DNA of 64,000 nucleotides from Gaertneriomyces semiglobifer (taxonomy: Eukaryota > Chytridiomycota > Chytridiomycetes > Spizellomycetales > Spizellomycetaceae): NCBI GenBank assembly GCA_025558075.1, contig JAHLKF010000004.1:558001-622000 (forward strand), read 5' to 3'. Shown here piece by piece: positions 1 through 11,207 of this stretch. A program made the translations under genes and the position numbers. The notes under the pieces are model-generated. The model had not been told where the DNA came from. It searched no databases and worked only from the letters and a program-made list of their open reading frames with translations. Position 1 is the stretch's first letter. Every line of letters starts with the position of its first letter.

Positions 1-970
1 ACAGCATGCGGCCCCAGAAAGCGAACTGGCAGGGGGCCAACAGCTATTTGAGGATCCTTTTCTTCAGGCCAGAGCGAAGGCTGAAGAGAAAACGAGGCCG
101 CGAAAGGATTACAGCGGTTTGGAGAGCGGAACGACCACTCTTCCGAGAGAAGCGTATGCTGAATACGGAATTGCAGAGTTGCCAGAAGATTTGGCCAAAC
201 GCAAAACTATTGCAAATGACTACTATGCGTCCGAAGCAGGGGCATCTGCCTCAGACGCTGCCGATGACTGGTATATTGATCCGTCCTATACTCCCTCAGA
301 AGAAAGCTTCACTCCACGCTGGATGCAAAATGTCGAAGTGGCCGTGCGACGCAGATTAGGATTGGAAGAAGAGTCAGTCACAGATGCAGAAGATGGCCCA
401 CTACGCCTCAAGGAAGTAGTCGAGTGTTTGCGCGAAGAAAAGGGCGACAACCTCGTCGTGATAGACATGAGAGATAAATGCGATTACACTGATTGGATGG
501 TCATTTGTGAAGGAAGGTCTAAAAAGCAGCTGTATGCATTGGTGGACTCGGTGCGGCGACGCGTAAGTATAACTGGTGTCACTTTGTTTTCCTATCCCCT
601 GTCTCAACACTATGGGCAATAGGCTAAGCGACGCATACCGTATGATTCGGGACTCCCCCCCACAACAACTATTGAAGGCGCTGATACAGACGATTGGATG
701 CTGATCGACCTTGGTAGATTTATCGTCCACGCATTCACTCCAGAGGCGCGGTTGCAGTATAACTTGGAAGGACTCTGGACAGCTATCAGGGATCCTCTCT
801 TAACTCTGGCGCGGGAAGCTGCTGAGGATGATGTCGCATCAGAGACCGAGTCACAGCTCAACCAGTTTGGAAAAATGTACGGAGAGCGGATCACGAATGT
901 TAGACCGAAAGACGTTCAAGTACAGGACTGGGAAGAAGCACGTGCAGTTGTTGAAAGAAGTGTTGCATAA
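1..970 (+). CDS. MALSU1: Mitochondrial ribosome silencing factor RsfS/MALSU1-like (5' partial)
   Basis: The frame is open from base 2 and enters from beyond the left edge, so the start codon is outside the window. Exons: 2..562 and 623..970, with a GTAAGT..AG intron of 60 nt in phase 0. The C-terminal half carries the RsfS/Oligomerization (DUF143) fold: a helix LKEVVECLREEKGDN, then VVIDMRDKCDYTDWMVICEG, and after the intron DDWMLIDLGRFIVHAFTPEAR, the typical D-W-x-L-I-D-x-G signature. Family role: binds uL14 of the large ribosomal subunit and blocks or times subunit joining; the eukaryotic form works in mitochondria. The N-terminal region seen here is acidic and low in conservation, as in fungal members with a long presequence. 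It converges on DIM1, with 247 nt between the stops. Fusion to an ATP25 C-terminal domain is not seen. Confidence 0.8.
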
Positions 971-1217
971 CATAGCATTTGTAAATTCTAATAGCGCACG
1001 CGAGTACCTCTACTACTCGTTTGACCACTCGTACTTTTCCGGCGACGGATCGCACGATCATCTTCCGTCGTCTGCGGCGGACAATAGTGATGACGTTCTT
1101 GTGCCTGCTCATCGATCTGTACCACCGGTGGAACGCCATGATCCATTGCATCCATGGCACGCCGAACACTCGGCTCATTCTGCTTTCAAAGTTGCAATAT
1201 TCACGCTCTTTCACAAT

Positions 1218-1775
1218 CTAATACTTGTACTTGGTCGAGTAATCCTTTGGTGACACCACGAGACCCCTTCCTTTTCTTGCGCCTCTGTAGACGGTCTCTG
1301 TACGCGAAAGTTAGCTACCTCAATGACACAATGCAAGCGACAAGGGATTCATAATAGCGTACCGACGATGTCTACCATCTCTTGCTTGTCCTCCAGAGCC
1401 CAGTTGATTTTATTGTTGTTACCAGTCCCAAGATCGATCATAATGTGTTTATTTCTGTAGAAAAACATGACGGTGCAGGGATCGTACAACTCGTACATCT
1501 TGTTAAAGTCTGATGAAAACCGTCAATTAACCTGATGTTCGAGTCCATTCGCTTACGCCCAAACCCTTCGTACCTGGTACTTCTGAGATGTCGACAAGGT
1601 ATATTACTGCAAAGTTCTTGACTTTCTCCGCAATGGCATACAGTACCTCGTCCATCTTCATGCACGTCGGGTCCCAGTCATGACCAAAACGAATCACGAC
1701 GACCCGCTCTTCTTCACTCAGAATGGCCTGATCAACGTGCCAGCCGGACGGCAGATGTGGAAGGAAATACGACAT
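1218..1775 (-). CDS. DIM1: U5 snRNP thioredoxin-like protein Dim1 (TXNL4A)
   Basis: Three exons on the minus strand: 1775..1574, 1509..1363 and 1297..1218, giving 142 aa, exactly the usual family length. The N-terminus starts MSYFLPHLPSGWHVDQ and continues with RFGHDWDPTCMKMDE, the thioredoxin-like fold without a CxxC active site that defines Dim1. Exon 2 carries DPCTVMFFYRNKHIMIDLG, and exon 3 ends in the basic tail RGARKGRGLVVSPKDYSTKYKY. Role from the family: a core component of the U4/U6.U5 tri-snRNP, essential for pre-mRNA splicing in the nucleus. All splice sites are GT-AG and preserve the frame. The start ATG is only 166 nt from the ATG of the divergently transcribed gene at 1942, so the two probably share a promoter. 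Confidence 0.96.
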
Positions 1776-1941
1776 CGTTCGTATTCGTTAAAGTCCTGTT
1801 TGGTTTCCGTCCGTGTAAAGTTTCTTAATTGAACAAAAAGTCTCTGGGCGTGACCAAAATCGCCGAACAAAAATCCCAACAGTCTTGAACTGTGATATTT
1901 CACAGATACATAGTGAATTGAACAGCAAAGCAGCAGTAAGA

Positions 1942-2345
1942 ATGCCTGCGGTTCCGTTGCCACCGCCAGCAGCGAGGCTTGCTGCCGTCCATACGTTAAG
2001 GAGCCGCATCCTTCGTCCGGCTTTGAAGGCATCTCCCGCCCAACCCGTCGCTCAAAAGTTGTTGACACACTACCCGCCTGACATCAATGTGCATAAACTT
2101 GCCAAACAGGATACTAGTCTCACTGGTCTCCAATTGAAGGATGTATGGATGGAAACAAGACTAGAAAGAGAGCGAGCACTTAGACTCAAAGGAAAGGTTG
2201 TGAGGGTTTCGGGTGAGTTCAGGTTACGTTGCTCCCTTTCTGCCTGGTGAACTAGTGTTAAGGTATATCGACTTTAGTTCGAGGAGGCATGCAGAAACCT
2301 CCAGAGGCCCCTGCGGCGGGGAAAAAGGGAAAGAAGAGAAAGTAG
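1942..2345 (+). CDS. Small basic mitochondrial protein, possible mitoribosomal mS33 (Rsm27)
   Basis: Exons 1942..2212 and 2278..2345 (GTGAGT donor, TTTAG acceptor) encode 112 aa. The ATG at 1942 is the first in the frame. The N-terminus is rich in A, R and P with no acidic residues, like a mitochondrial presequence. The middle has QKLLTHYPPDINVHKL, then LTGLQLKDVWMETRLERERALRLKGK, and the end is a lysine-rich tail GKKGKKRK. The order YP - helix - GL..D...E.RL..R.GK - basic tail resembles mS33, a small-subunit mitoribosomal protein of about this size. The call rests on weak similarity read by eye. The gene is head to head with DIM1. What is certain is a small, spliced, basic, probably mitochondrial protein. 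Confidence 0.42.
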
Positions 2346-2510
2346 CCAGTACAGCACTAGCATGGCGATCACCTTTGCCTGGAGAACCCGGATTACAGAA
2401 AACAAGACAGACCAACATGGCCACCTTGTATTTATACACATCATTCTGCACCATATACTTAGTTCGCAAGGGAGTTGTACAGTCGCCAGCCTCCGTCGTT
2501 GCAAATATAA

Positions 2511-4376
2511 CTACCCGCTCTCAACGATGACTGGGTCCACTCCGCTGATAGCGGGTTTCACCCCCCAGTACTGATACCTTCTATCTCCCAACATTACGGA
2601 ATCATCATATCTCGCCTTGCCCCTTTCAGGAATGCTTACCGGTTTGGGTGCAAAGAACCTCTCGTTTATTGTTTTGAAGCGATCTCCTGCGTCGGCAACC
2701 GGAAACATCAATTTATCCTCTACCGTAGGGCGCCCCGTAGCTTTCGTCACTCGTGCATACTTTTCAGTGTAATGCGCATCATACGTCGTCTCCAAATCCC
2801 ACTGCATATTAGGGTTAGGTATCGATGTCTTTGGTGCATGGTAAACTTTGCGGTCGGCGAGGGAGTGAGCAGAAGGTGGCATGTAAGCGGATTGTGAGGA
2901 GGAGGTATATCGCTCGCTATCACTAATATCGTCCTTGCGCGTGCCGATTTGCAAAGTGGACTGCGGAATTACGGGCTCAGGCCGACATGGTGGATTAATG
3001 TAGGCCGGAAAAGCTCGTTGAGTGGTTGTTTCCTTGTTTACGTCGCCTTGCGCCGGCTGGTATTGGAGATGTGGTGTGTGCTCATACGCTCTACGGAACC
3101 CACTCGATGCTCTTCCTGCTGGCACCAGGTCTTTGGCTTTACGAATGTCTACCGCTGCGGCAGTGAAGTTCTCCTTTGTTGTTGGAAGGAAGTCGGCTTC
3201 ACTGAAACCCGTTGGATGCAAGGCTTTGGCAGCACCTGATTTGGGACGTGGATGTGGTGGTACGGTTACATTGGGATGTCGTACATACGATGATTGCGCA
3301 ACAGACGGCTCTGTCAGCCGGTTGTGAGGGTGGGTGGAACCAATCTGTAGCGATGCGTGGGAACGGCGGTAGCTCTGCGGAATATCTTGCATGATGCTGT
3401 TTGTGGTAAGTGTCGTCGGCGGTCTCTGAGATGCTGATGATTCGGGAGCAGTGTATGTGTTTTGCGTCGTTGTGAGATATTGCTTAGCATCCAACTTGTT
3501 GTCCATTGTTAAGAAGTCAGCCTTAGGAATCTTGCGTGGCCGCCCACTGCTTTTTTTGTAAGCGTCATCGTGCCAAATCCAACTCTGTTGGCCCATACTC
3601 TCCCACTTATTGGCCACACTAGGGTCCGACAGTGGGACGTCCGAGGACCAGTTACGAGAGACAAACATCTTGGCAGTTATTTCGATATCATCGGCCTTAC
3701 GGGCCGGGGGCGGCACATGAGCGGAGCGGGATATGGATGTCTTCTGGAGCTCCTCAAAATGAAGGTCATCGATAGGTAGATTGTGTCTGGTTTGAAGTCC
3801 GGTATGCGCATGTGTCAAAGACGGCTTTGTTGCTAGAAGGGAAAACAAAGTATATGGTCAGTTATGCTTTGAATAAAGCATGGCTTGACATCACGCACTT
3901 TTGAACTTGTCCAGTATTTTCGCTCCGGGTGCCCCGCTAGCGCTTAGAGTAGGCCCAGCGTCTCCTTGATGTATGTGTGGGGGGTCCTGGTAACTTTCTT
4001 TCATCACACTTCGGCCGGTCATTGGGCCGTGGGTGAGTAGCTTGATATGATCGGGCTCGTCTGCACAGGTGATACCGGTTGATTTGCCAGCAGGAATGCC
4101 AGGCAATTTGACACCATCATGTTCACCAACACCAGGGGGACTGGCGCCGAATGTGTAGGTGGAACTCACGGTAGATGTGAATTGATCCCTTGGCCCAAAA
4201 TGGAACCTATCACCGAAGACAATGTCGCTCGCCCCTCCACGAAGGCCATGCTGAGAACTCCGCGGGAACCACTTTGACAACGGCTCAGAGGCTGTGAAAT
4301 CTCGACGACTTGGTGACACTGAAGAATGCGACGGAGCAGGAAGCTGGGCGTTAGGCGGTAGAACCTGTAAAGTCAT
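2511..4376 (-). CDS. Proline/serine-rich repeat protein of axonemal type (PPP1R32/SAXO-like)
   Basis: Two exons, 4376..3899 and 3832..2511, separated by a 66-nt GTGCGT..CTAG intron, encode 599 aa. No catalytic domain is visible. The protein is built from loosely repeated short motifs such as KADFLTMDNKLDAKQYLTTT, EADFLPTTKENFTAA, QSYRRSHASLQIGST and HIKLLTHGPMTGRSVMKESY. This pattern (S/ADFLP.T, YLTT.....Y, TGxxxKSxY) is reminiscent of vertebrate PPP1R32/SAXO5 and other microtubule inner or associated proteins of flagella. If right, the organism makes flagellated zoospores. The similarity is by eye and the name should be treated as tentative. It is transcribed away from the cyclin-like gene at 5092. 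Confidence 0.4.
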
Positions 4377-5091
4377 GGCTATCCGTTATGCCTATGGCAG
4401 CGCACAGGATCTTTGAAGAGCGAGAGCCTTAGAGCTGCTAGCTCCCAACCCATTGGTTTCTATTTCAAACGAATTTAAATCCATGGAAGGTGCGCTATAT
4501 TCTCCGAAGGGAAACTGTTTGCTGGGGGAAGCGGAGTTTTCACGCGTTCACGGCTGCTTACGTCAACCAAGACTGCGCACATTCCAATATGATACTTGTC
4601 GGTGTGTCAATCTCTGGAATTCGATTGGTGGTGTAATCGTTTTGGCGCCGTAGTAAACGTAGCTACTATGAAGGACTCGGAATGATAGGTCGCTTGATTG
4701 TTTGGTACGTTCTTCTCGTCCTGAACGGGACTGTGGCAATTCTCTGCCTCAGTGTACGGACCTCTGCACACGGCATCCTCCACGCCATGCTTTCCAAAAC
4801 CGTTCGCTTTGAGCCTCCATTACCGTTGATTGGCGATAGCCCACTATGTGTCTGGCTTCTGCTCTCTTGAGTCGGTACGCAATTATCGCGATATGAAATG
4901 TCCGGACAGCGACGAGGGTCAATTGAGTGTTAGGTTTATTCTTATGTAAGCCAATCAGCCAACTCCGACTGTCGCGTCATGGCCTCTCGGACACGACGCG
5001 TCAAGGACAACTTTCTCAGGGAAACATAAAATATAAAAGGGCAGACGCAGCTCCCCTCATCCCGTTTCGCTGCCTCCTCTACCATCTTATT
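4377..5091. other. Intergenic region between divergent genes
   Basis: This 715-nt spacer separates the axonemal-type gene (minus strand) from the cyclin-like gene (plus strand). Short open frames at 4453-4653 and 4682-4870 have no recognisable protein features and unlike-coding composition. The only feature I can support is a TATA-like box near the right end. Confidence 0.6.
5031..5040 (+). promoter_or_regulatory. TATA-like box upstream of cyclin-like gene
   Basis: The sequence atataaaagg lies 52 nt upstream of the ATG at 5092, and cctcctctaccatctt follows before the start codon. The position suits a core promoter with a short leader. No transcript evidence is available. Confidence 0.45.
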
Positions 5092-7316
5092 ATGGCAAAG
5101 CGTAAGAAGACCATTGACGAGGGGAGCGAGACCAAGCGGCTAAGGTTGTCGTCCGCAACCAAGGTGACCAGTGGCTGCCTAACCCGTATTGCATACCTTC
5201 GTATCGCTCACCTTCGATTCAACAGAAAACTAATGCCGCCGCCACGAGTTCGAAGGGTGCCAAGCGGACACTCGATGATAACGACGAGACGCCCCGGAAG
5301 CGCCCACGGATGCGTGCCGCCGCAACCAAGGCCGCAACCAAAACCGCAACCACGAAACGGCCCTGCGACGGAAACGATGAAGGATCCCGCAAGCGCCCAA
5401 GGATGCGTGCCGCCCCTACTAAGGTCGCAACCAATAAACGGCCCAGTGACAGAAACGATGAAGGATCCCGCAAGCGCCCAAAGATGTCTACCGCCCCTGC
5501 CAAGGCCGTCACCACGAAACGGCCGTTGGTTGCAAGCGATGACGGCTCCCCTAAGCGGCCGCGGACACGTGCTTGGGTAAAGGTGAGCTTACTCTACTGT
5601 CTCCCCGCGCAATGATATGCCCTTACCTTTTGCCAGACACAGCTCGAGCTGGAACACGCCGCCGCTGCTACCCCCGTCAAGGCTAACCCCACCACTGCTA
5701 CAATCGTCACTCAGACTGCTGTCCAGCGACCAAGAACTCGTGCATGGGTCAAGGTAAACTCATATTACTGTCTTCCCATATACAATTGTATCCTTATAAC
5801 ACGTCACCGACAGCTGGAGAAGGAGCGTGCTGCCGCCACCACCGCCTTCACATTCACTCCCACTTCTACCACTGCTCTCACCCCAGCTCCGGCTCCCACT
5901 CCGGACGCTGCCGCCACTCCTGCCCCAATTCTCGACGATGTCATTATTCCATCTATCACTCCGGACGGTGCCGCCACTCCTGCCGCAATTCTCGACGATG
6001 CCGTTACTTCCGCCACTACTCCCGCCGATGCCGTCATTCTACCCACCACTCTCGACGATGCCGTCATTCTACCCACCACTCTCGACGATGCCGTTATTCA
6101 AGCCACCACTCTCGACGCTGCCGTTGTTCCGGCTCCCACTCTCGACGATGACATTATTTCCACACCGACCCCCCCGGCCCTTGCCGCTGCTCCCATCTTT
6201 GCCGTACCTGCCCCGGTTGCAGCGAAGCGGGTCCTCATCTTAGACGAGGTACCTCGTAAGCGGCCACGTACTCGTGCCTGGTTCAAGGTAACTGCCATTA
6301 TTTATCCTCTAACGTGAGATTGTCCCAAGTCTAATGTTCATGCGGATCAGCTCCAGCAGGAGCGTGCTACCTCCGCCGCTACCGCCGCCTTTGCGGCCGA
6401 AGAATGGCACGATCCGAAACCGGAGCGGGTGGAAATCGATTTGGACCCGGACCACCCCAGAATGAAGCTCCTAGACGGCCGGGACGAGCGCCAACAGAGG
6501 ATCCTCCGCCGCTGCTTTGCCAAATGGGACAGGGATTTGGATTTGGAGGAGACACTGTGCCAGGACTTTAAGGGCCCGCTGGTCCTCAGATACCAGAAGG
6601 AGGTGGACGCTGCCGCTCGGAGGACCCTCCTTGAGTGGATGTACGGATTCTGCGACCCGTCCGCGATGGGGCCACGAACGTTGGACAACACCACGTGGTT
6701 TCTGGCGTCATTCTTTGTGGATGTCTACCTGACCGTCACCGCCGAAGTCAAGCTCGCGCATTTCCAGATCATCGGCCTATCCATGGTCAATTTGGCTGCC
6801 GCAATCCTCCAGTTCGAGCTGTTCTGCTTAGACGACGACATCCTAGCGCTACTGAGTCCGAACGAGACCGTCTCTGAAGAGGAACTCGCAATGCTGTACG
6901 ATGATTGCTGTTTCTTTGCAGACAGAGTCCTGACGGAGCTGGAATTCGAAGCCTTCCTACCTACTTGCGTTGACTTTGCGAAGAGGGCCGCGCACTTGGC
7001 CTCTCTCCGCGACGCCGTCGAAGGACCAGACTTTGAACCACGCGCCGAATTTGAAGCTGAAAATGAAGAGTGTAACAAGGAGATGATTCGACTATTGTTC
7101 AAGTGCCGATTGGACGCCGACTTTAACGAATTCTTGGAGAGTGGTTTGGCAGCAGCCGCCTTTTGGTGCTTTTTCGACTTCTCAGAGGCCGATGAAGCGG
7201 ACACCTGGGCCGTTGTCACGCAAGTTACTGGCTATGGGAAAAACGCAGTTGTTCCTATCCTGAGAAAAATGATGGAGAAAGGCCTGATTGATATTGAAGA
7301 AGAAGACTTGGAGTAA
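5092..7316 (+). CDS. Divergent cyclin-box protein with basic repeat N-terminus
   Basis: Five exons: 5092..5163, 5226..5582, 5643..5753, 5814..6287 and 6351..7316, all in phase 0, giving 659 aa. The N-terminal half is rich in Lys/Arg/Ala and contains at least four copies of a roughly 28-residue unit ending in KRPRMRAA or KRPRTRAWVK, which look like nuclear localisation signals. Exon 4 encodes nine copies of a 10-residue A/T/P-rich unit ending in LDD. The C-terminal 300 residues resemble a cyclin fold: ARRTLLEWM (cyclin R-x-x-L-[IV]-[DE]-W), then TLDNTTWFLASFFVDVYLT and VKLAHFQIIGLSMVNLAA. Family role: binding and activating a cyclin-dependent kinase. No destruction box or MRAIL motif of classical B-type cyclins is seen, so kinase binding is unproven. 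Exon boundaries repeat the sequence RPRTRAWVK^LExE three times, showing duplication of exon-intron units. Confidence 0.7.
5881..6150 (+). repeat. Coding minisatellite, 30-nt period, nine units
   Basis: Nine consecutive 30-nt units (5881, 5911, 5941, ... 6121) lie inside exon 4 of the cyclin-like gene. Many end in ctcgacgatg or a variant. The units at 6031-6060 and 6061-6090 are identical. Each unit encodes 10 residues, so the repeat does not disturb the frame. There are no spacers, so this is not CRISPR. Confidence 0.9.
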
Positions 7317-7777
7317 CCTACGGCGTATTGCAAAGGACTACTATTATCGTATTATGTTGTCAGTAGAGTGTACATATTATCGCATACAATATATGCTATC
7401 ATGTTTCATGTGTATTTACATCAAATACACATCCTGCTTTCCGAAAGCAACACAACGTCGTCCAGCGCTCCTTCCGACTGATGGTATTATAACTCACGGT
7501 TGGAATACACGGACAACTTCACGCCTCTCACGGATTACATCTTGGTGCAGATTCAGGCGCACTACATTCACAAACCAACCCAAAAGCAGACAGCGCAAGC
7601 CGCTAGTCCTCAACGCATGCCCGTTTCCGATGTCGCTGCTGTTCAAGGCCTTTGTCGCGGCCACGGCGCGTTGGATGACTGTGCGCACAGTTTCCCAAAG
7701 GTGACCGACGGTTCGTTGAGTTGCGAGATTCACAACCAGACGACGAGTTGCGAGCGAAACGGCGAGGGAAGGAGCCC
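7317..7777. other. Intergenic, cyclin-like to COG5
   Basis: 461 nt between two genes on the same strand. The left part is AT-rich (tattatcgtattatgttg and following), which suits 3' processing of the cyclin-like transcript. Open frames on both strands across 7490-7780 show no recognisable protein. No other feature is seen. Confidence 0.55.
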
Positions 7778-10700
7778 ATGATGCTGTCCCCTCGCAAGAC
7801 GTCGCTAGCATCGCCCACTACGGTGAACGCGTTGGTCTCGTTGGATGGTGGGTCGACTTTGTCTGGTGTTTCGCTGATGATTGCGCATTTTGCTGACTTT
7901 TGGGTCATGAGATTATAAGGAGTTTGCCGATGAAGACGTTGATTTCGATCCGACGCAATATGCCAACCGAATATTACATGCGCCATCCGATAGGTGTGGT
8001 GAGAGCTAACTGTATTTCGTGTCTAGCACATGAAGACACGACACTCACTGGTTTTTCTGTCGAACGGTAGCTCCTTTCACGGATTAGACTTGCCGAATGC
8101 ATTGGCCAAGCTTAACTTTGGGATTGAGCACTTGAACAAGCAAATTCAAGAGCAGGTTGGACCCTTGGCTCGCCAAACTCTTGCCCGTCTCGTCGTGGCT
8201 GACGACGAACCCCCCAGGTCACTGTTCACTACGAAGATCTCCTTCAACAAATTGGAAACTTGTCTAATGTTAACGAGCATCTGGAAAAGACAAGGCAGGA
8301 TGTTTCACATTTAAACTCATCATTCGACCGGTGAGCATTCAGCGTTCAAAGACCACTCTTCCCTTTGCGAAATCCTCAGTTTTGCCTGGCTTGTCAGACT
8401 ACGCAATAAGGTTCTCGTGCCGTATGAGCAAATTCGTGCCGCCATTGTTCAACTGGAACGTATACAAGAAACAACTGAGACGATCAGACGAGTCAGGCGC
8501 TTTTTAGACATCATACGGCGTCTCGATGGGGACCCTGTCGGAGAACATCAGCTTACGAAGAGTGCTCTGGACATCAACGAGTTGGGTAAGCAAACAATCG
8601 AGAAGATGCTTAGTTTTATGCACGGCCACTGATTCGCAACGGTCCCTTAGACGCTATTCTTCGGGATAAATCCCTGAAAGGGATCGATGTAGTGGAAGCC
8701 GAAAGAGCTTACGTGACTGAAGTGGCAGCGCGAATTGAAAAGCAAGGCGACTCATTGCTACAATCAGGTCTATCGTCCCAGGTTACTATACTTGTTCGTT
8801 GCTTTTGCTCGATATTAAGCACTGAACTTCACAATAGAATCAGAGAGACATCGCATGCTCTCTTCAGGTTTTCCACAACTTGGGAATCCTCTCATCGAGA
8901 ATGGAGAAAGTGATAGCGACGATTTTGGAAGTCATTCGGACAGAGATTCAAGGAGCGCTTGACGTCGTAAAACTGAATCGGGAATTGAAGGGTATATAGG
9001 CTCAGCCGTATCCGCCCTGCCCAGACTACTCACCGAGCACATGATGATATTGTAGACAATGCTAATCCCCGCCGAGCCACATTTGCTGGCGATCCGGCAT
9101 ACAATGGCTTGTGGAAGCGCCTGGAGCACTTATGGGATGTCACCGTTTATGATTCCGCTATACAGGTTTGTTCACGGCTTGGAAGGTTTTCTACGTGCAA
9201 TCCGCTCGCATGTGTGAACTCATATGCCGAAGTCCAGATTTATCATTTATCTCGCGTCCTAACTCGTAGTAGGGACCCCGTGACGCATACCCTCTTCGTG
9301 GAAATGCTTACAGCCGAGATGAAGAAAGATGTTCGTGGCTTCTTCTGGAACAAGCTCTGTGCCTGCTTAGGGGACGAACTTCGTCTAGCTACAAGAGGTA
9401 CGGCGCAGACTATACGGCGTGCTAAAGGCCTTTTTCCATAACAAACTCTGAACTTTGCTAGCCTCTCCAAACTTGAACACTATTCTCCAGATAGAGTACC
9501 CACGAGTTTTACGCTTGGTCCACAATCTCTTTGCTAGGTTATCTGTGATTACTGGCGAAGATTACAATGATGGGGAACAACAGTACGTATGCAATGGCCC
9601 TGCCGTGATGATATACAAGCTGAATGGCTGTTCTAGACCCGATAACCGATCAATTCTTCGAGTTTTGGCTCCGTTGGAAACCGGATACCTGCATGCTTCT
9701 CTCACCCGGCTCATGGAACCGGTGAATGCGGCCCTACCTGACCGCCCTTCCTTAGTTGCCCGGCCCGTGCCGAATAAGGAAGATGTTGATAAGATAGTGC
9801 GGGTCATCAGCAGGTATTCTTTCTGCTCCTTTTTGCTCGTGAGGAAAAAGCCCAGAACTGATGCTTGAACGGTATAGTGAATTGGAAGTCGCGAGATTCG
9901 ATGCGCATTTGCTTAAAGCTGTCGCACGGCACGCCATTAGAGCTGTAAAGATGTATGGCATAAGGTGCGAGCAGCTGGTAAGTTTGATTACTTGCGTAAG
10001 CCACTCAAGGTTTCCACACTGACGCGGTTTTGTAAAGCATGCCGCTGACAGTAACATCCACCTGAATGGTTCCGGCCCGGCAACCCAAGGGCAGATGGTC
10101 GTGATTGAGCTGATAAACTGCATGTGGCTGCTGCAAGAGAGCCTCTGGAAACTCTATGAGGATTTTGAAGGTTCTTCGATTCAAGAGTCTCTTTCTGAGA
10201 GCGTCGATGTGAGTGGTCTGTTCCCACAGTGTCCTTTGGTCGGATGATCTAACAGGCCTGGTCATACGTAGCACGTCTCCACATTATTGCAGAACGTTGT
10301 TGAGCAGTTTTATTCTCGGATAGCGAGGGAGCTGGAAGGCGTCTTTATAAAGATGCATAAGGAAGATCTCTTGCGGTTAGTTGTGCCTGTACTTTTATAC
10401 AGGCCTAGTATTAACAGCATCCCACCAGTAGTGCAGGTGGTGCTACGATGGAACCGAGTACAAACCAGTATGTGCTGGAATTCACTAATAAGGTTCGATG
10501 GTTACATCGAGAATTACTTGCAAAAGTGCAATGTGGAGATGATTCGCGTGATTGGTATGCATGCTTGTCTGTCGACACACTCGAAGATATTCTCACCGCC
10601 GGCGGCTGCAGGATCCGGTCGTTAGGCGAGAAGCTCATCAATTTCTTCCTTCGGCATGCGTCCATGATCCGACCCTCGAACGAAGCAACAGGGAGGGTAC

Positions 10701-11207
10701 TCGCGGGTGATATGAGTCAGATAGAGTTTGTGTTCAGTCAGTGGTTCGCAGCTGTGGGACTCAAGTTGGAGCGGGATCTCGAGGACTGCTATAAAGCGCT
10801 TCGAGCGTTCAGGTGAGGCAATGAACCAACTACTAGTGGAGAGTTTGGAGTTTGTTGACGCGCGGATCATCCTCTCTAGGCACCTGCCTTTCTTAGATGT
10901 GAACCAGGTGATTGAATTGTTCCAGAAACGAACACTATCGCAGACCGTGGTTCTACACCATCTGCTAGCTCGGGCGCATCCGTATATCCCATTCCCGACC
11001 GTGTCCTATGGGTGGACGGAGACACAATACAGCGACTGGCTAGACTCTCACACAGAACAGGAGGCAGCTCAGATCTTACGGAGATGCATAGATAGTTATG
11101 CACAAGACGCTGGACGCCGGGGAGTCCGCGAGTTGCGACCAGAGTACGCCGCGGCATTGAAGGTTCTCGACCGCGACGGTGCTGGTCCTCCTGTAAGGTC
11201 CACTTAA
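7778..11207 (+). CDS. COG5: Conserved oligomeric Golgi complex subunit 5
   Basis: Sixteen exons: 7778..7847, 7912..7993, 8071..8155, 8218..8330, 8398..8585, 8651..8781, 8838..8991, 9056..9165, 9238..9397, 9462..9582, 9637..9813, 9878..9977, 10038..10208, 10293..10375, 10429..10812 and 10880..11207. The joined frame is 818 aa, close to the usual COG5 length (about 840). It begins MMLSPRKTS and continues LDDYKEFADEDVDFDPTQYAN, then ALAKLNFGIEHLNKQIQEQV, HYEDLLQQIGNLS, NKVLVPYEQI, CSLQVFHNLGIL, VLTRSRDPVTH, FFLRHASMIRP and CYKALRAFRHLPF. All are landmarks of COG5. Role: part of lobe B of the COG tether, which captures vesicles for retrograde intra-Golgi transport. An apparent frame change at 10813 is explained by a canonical 67-nt intron. 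The weakest donors are at 7994 (GTGTGG) and 8156 (GTTGGA). Confidence 0.93.

Noticed and set aside
4682..4870. Hydrophobic 62-aa frame in the 4.4-5.1 kb spacer
   Set aside because: Looks like a membrane segment by chance. No good context, no splice partners and no recognisable family.
5219..5515. Minus-strand frame antisense to the basic repeats
   Set aside because: It mirrors the repeated coding sequence of the cyclin-like gene. No independent features.
5881..6150. CRISPR-like array of 30-nt repeats
   Set aside because: Units are contiguous with no spacers, they lie in a coding exon, and the genome is eukaryotic.
7494..7777. Overlapping frames on both strands upstream of COG5
   Set aside because: No protein features, no splice sites that extend them, and composition unlike neighbouring exons.
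10813..10879. Apparent +1 frameshift in COG5 (AGG TGA G context)
   Set aside because: A canonical 67-nt GTGAGG..CTCTAG intron restores the frame and gives RAFRHLPF, which aligns with the family without a gap. No recoding needed.
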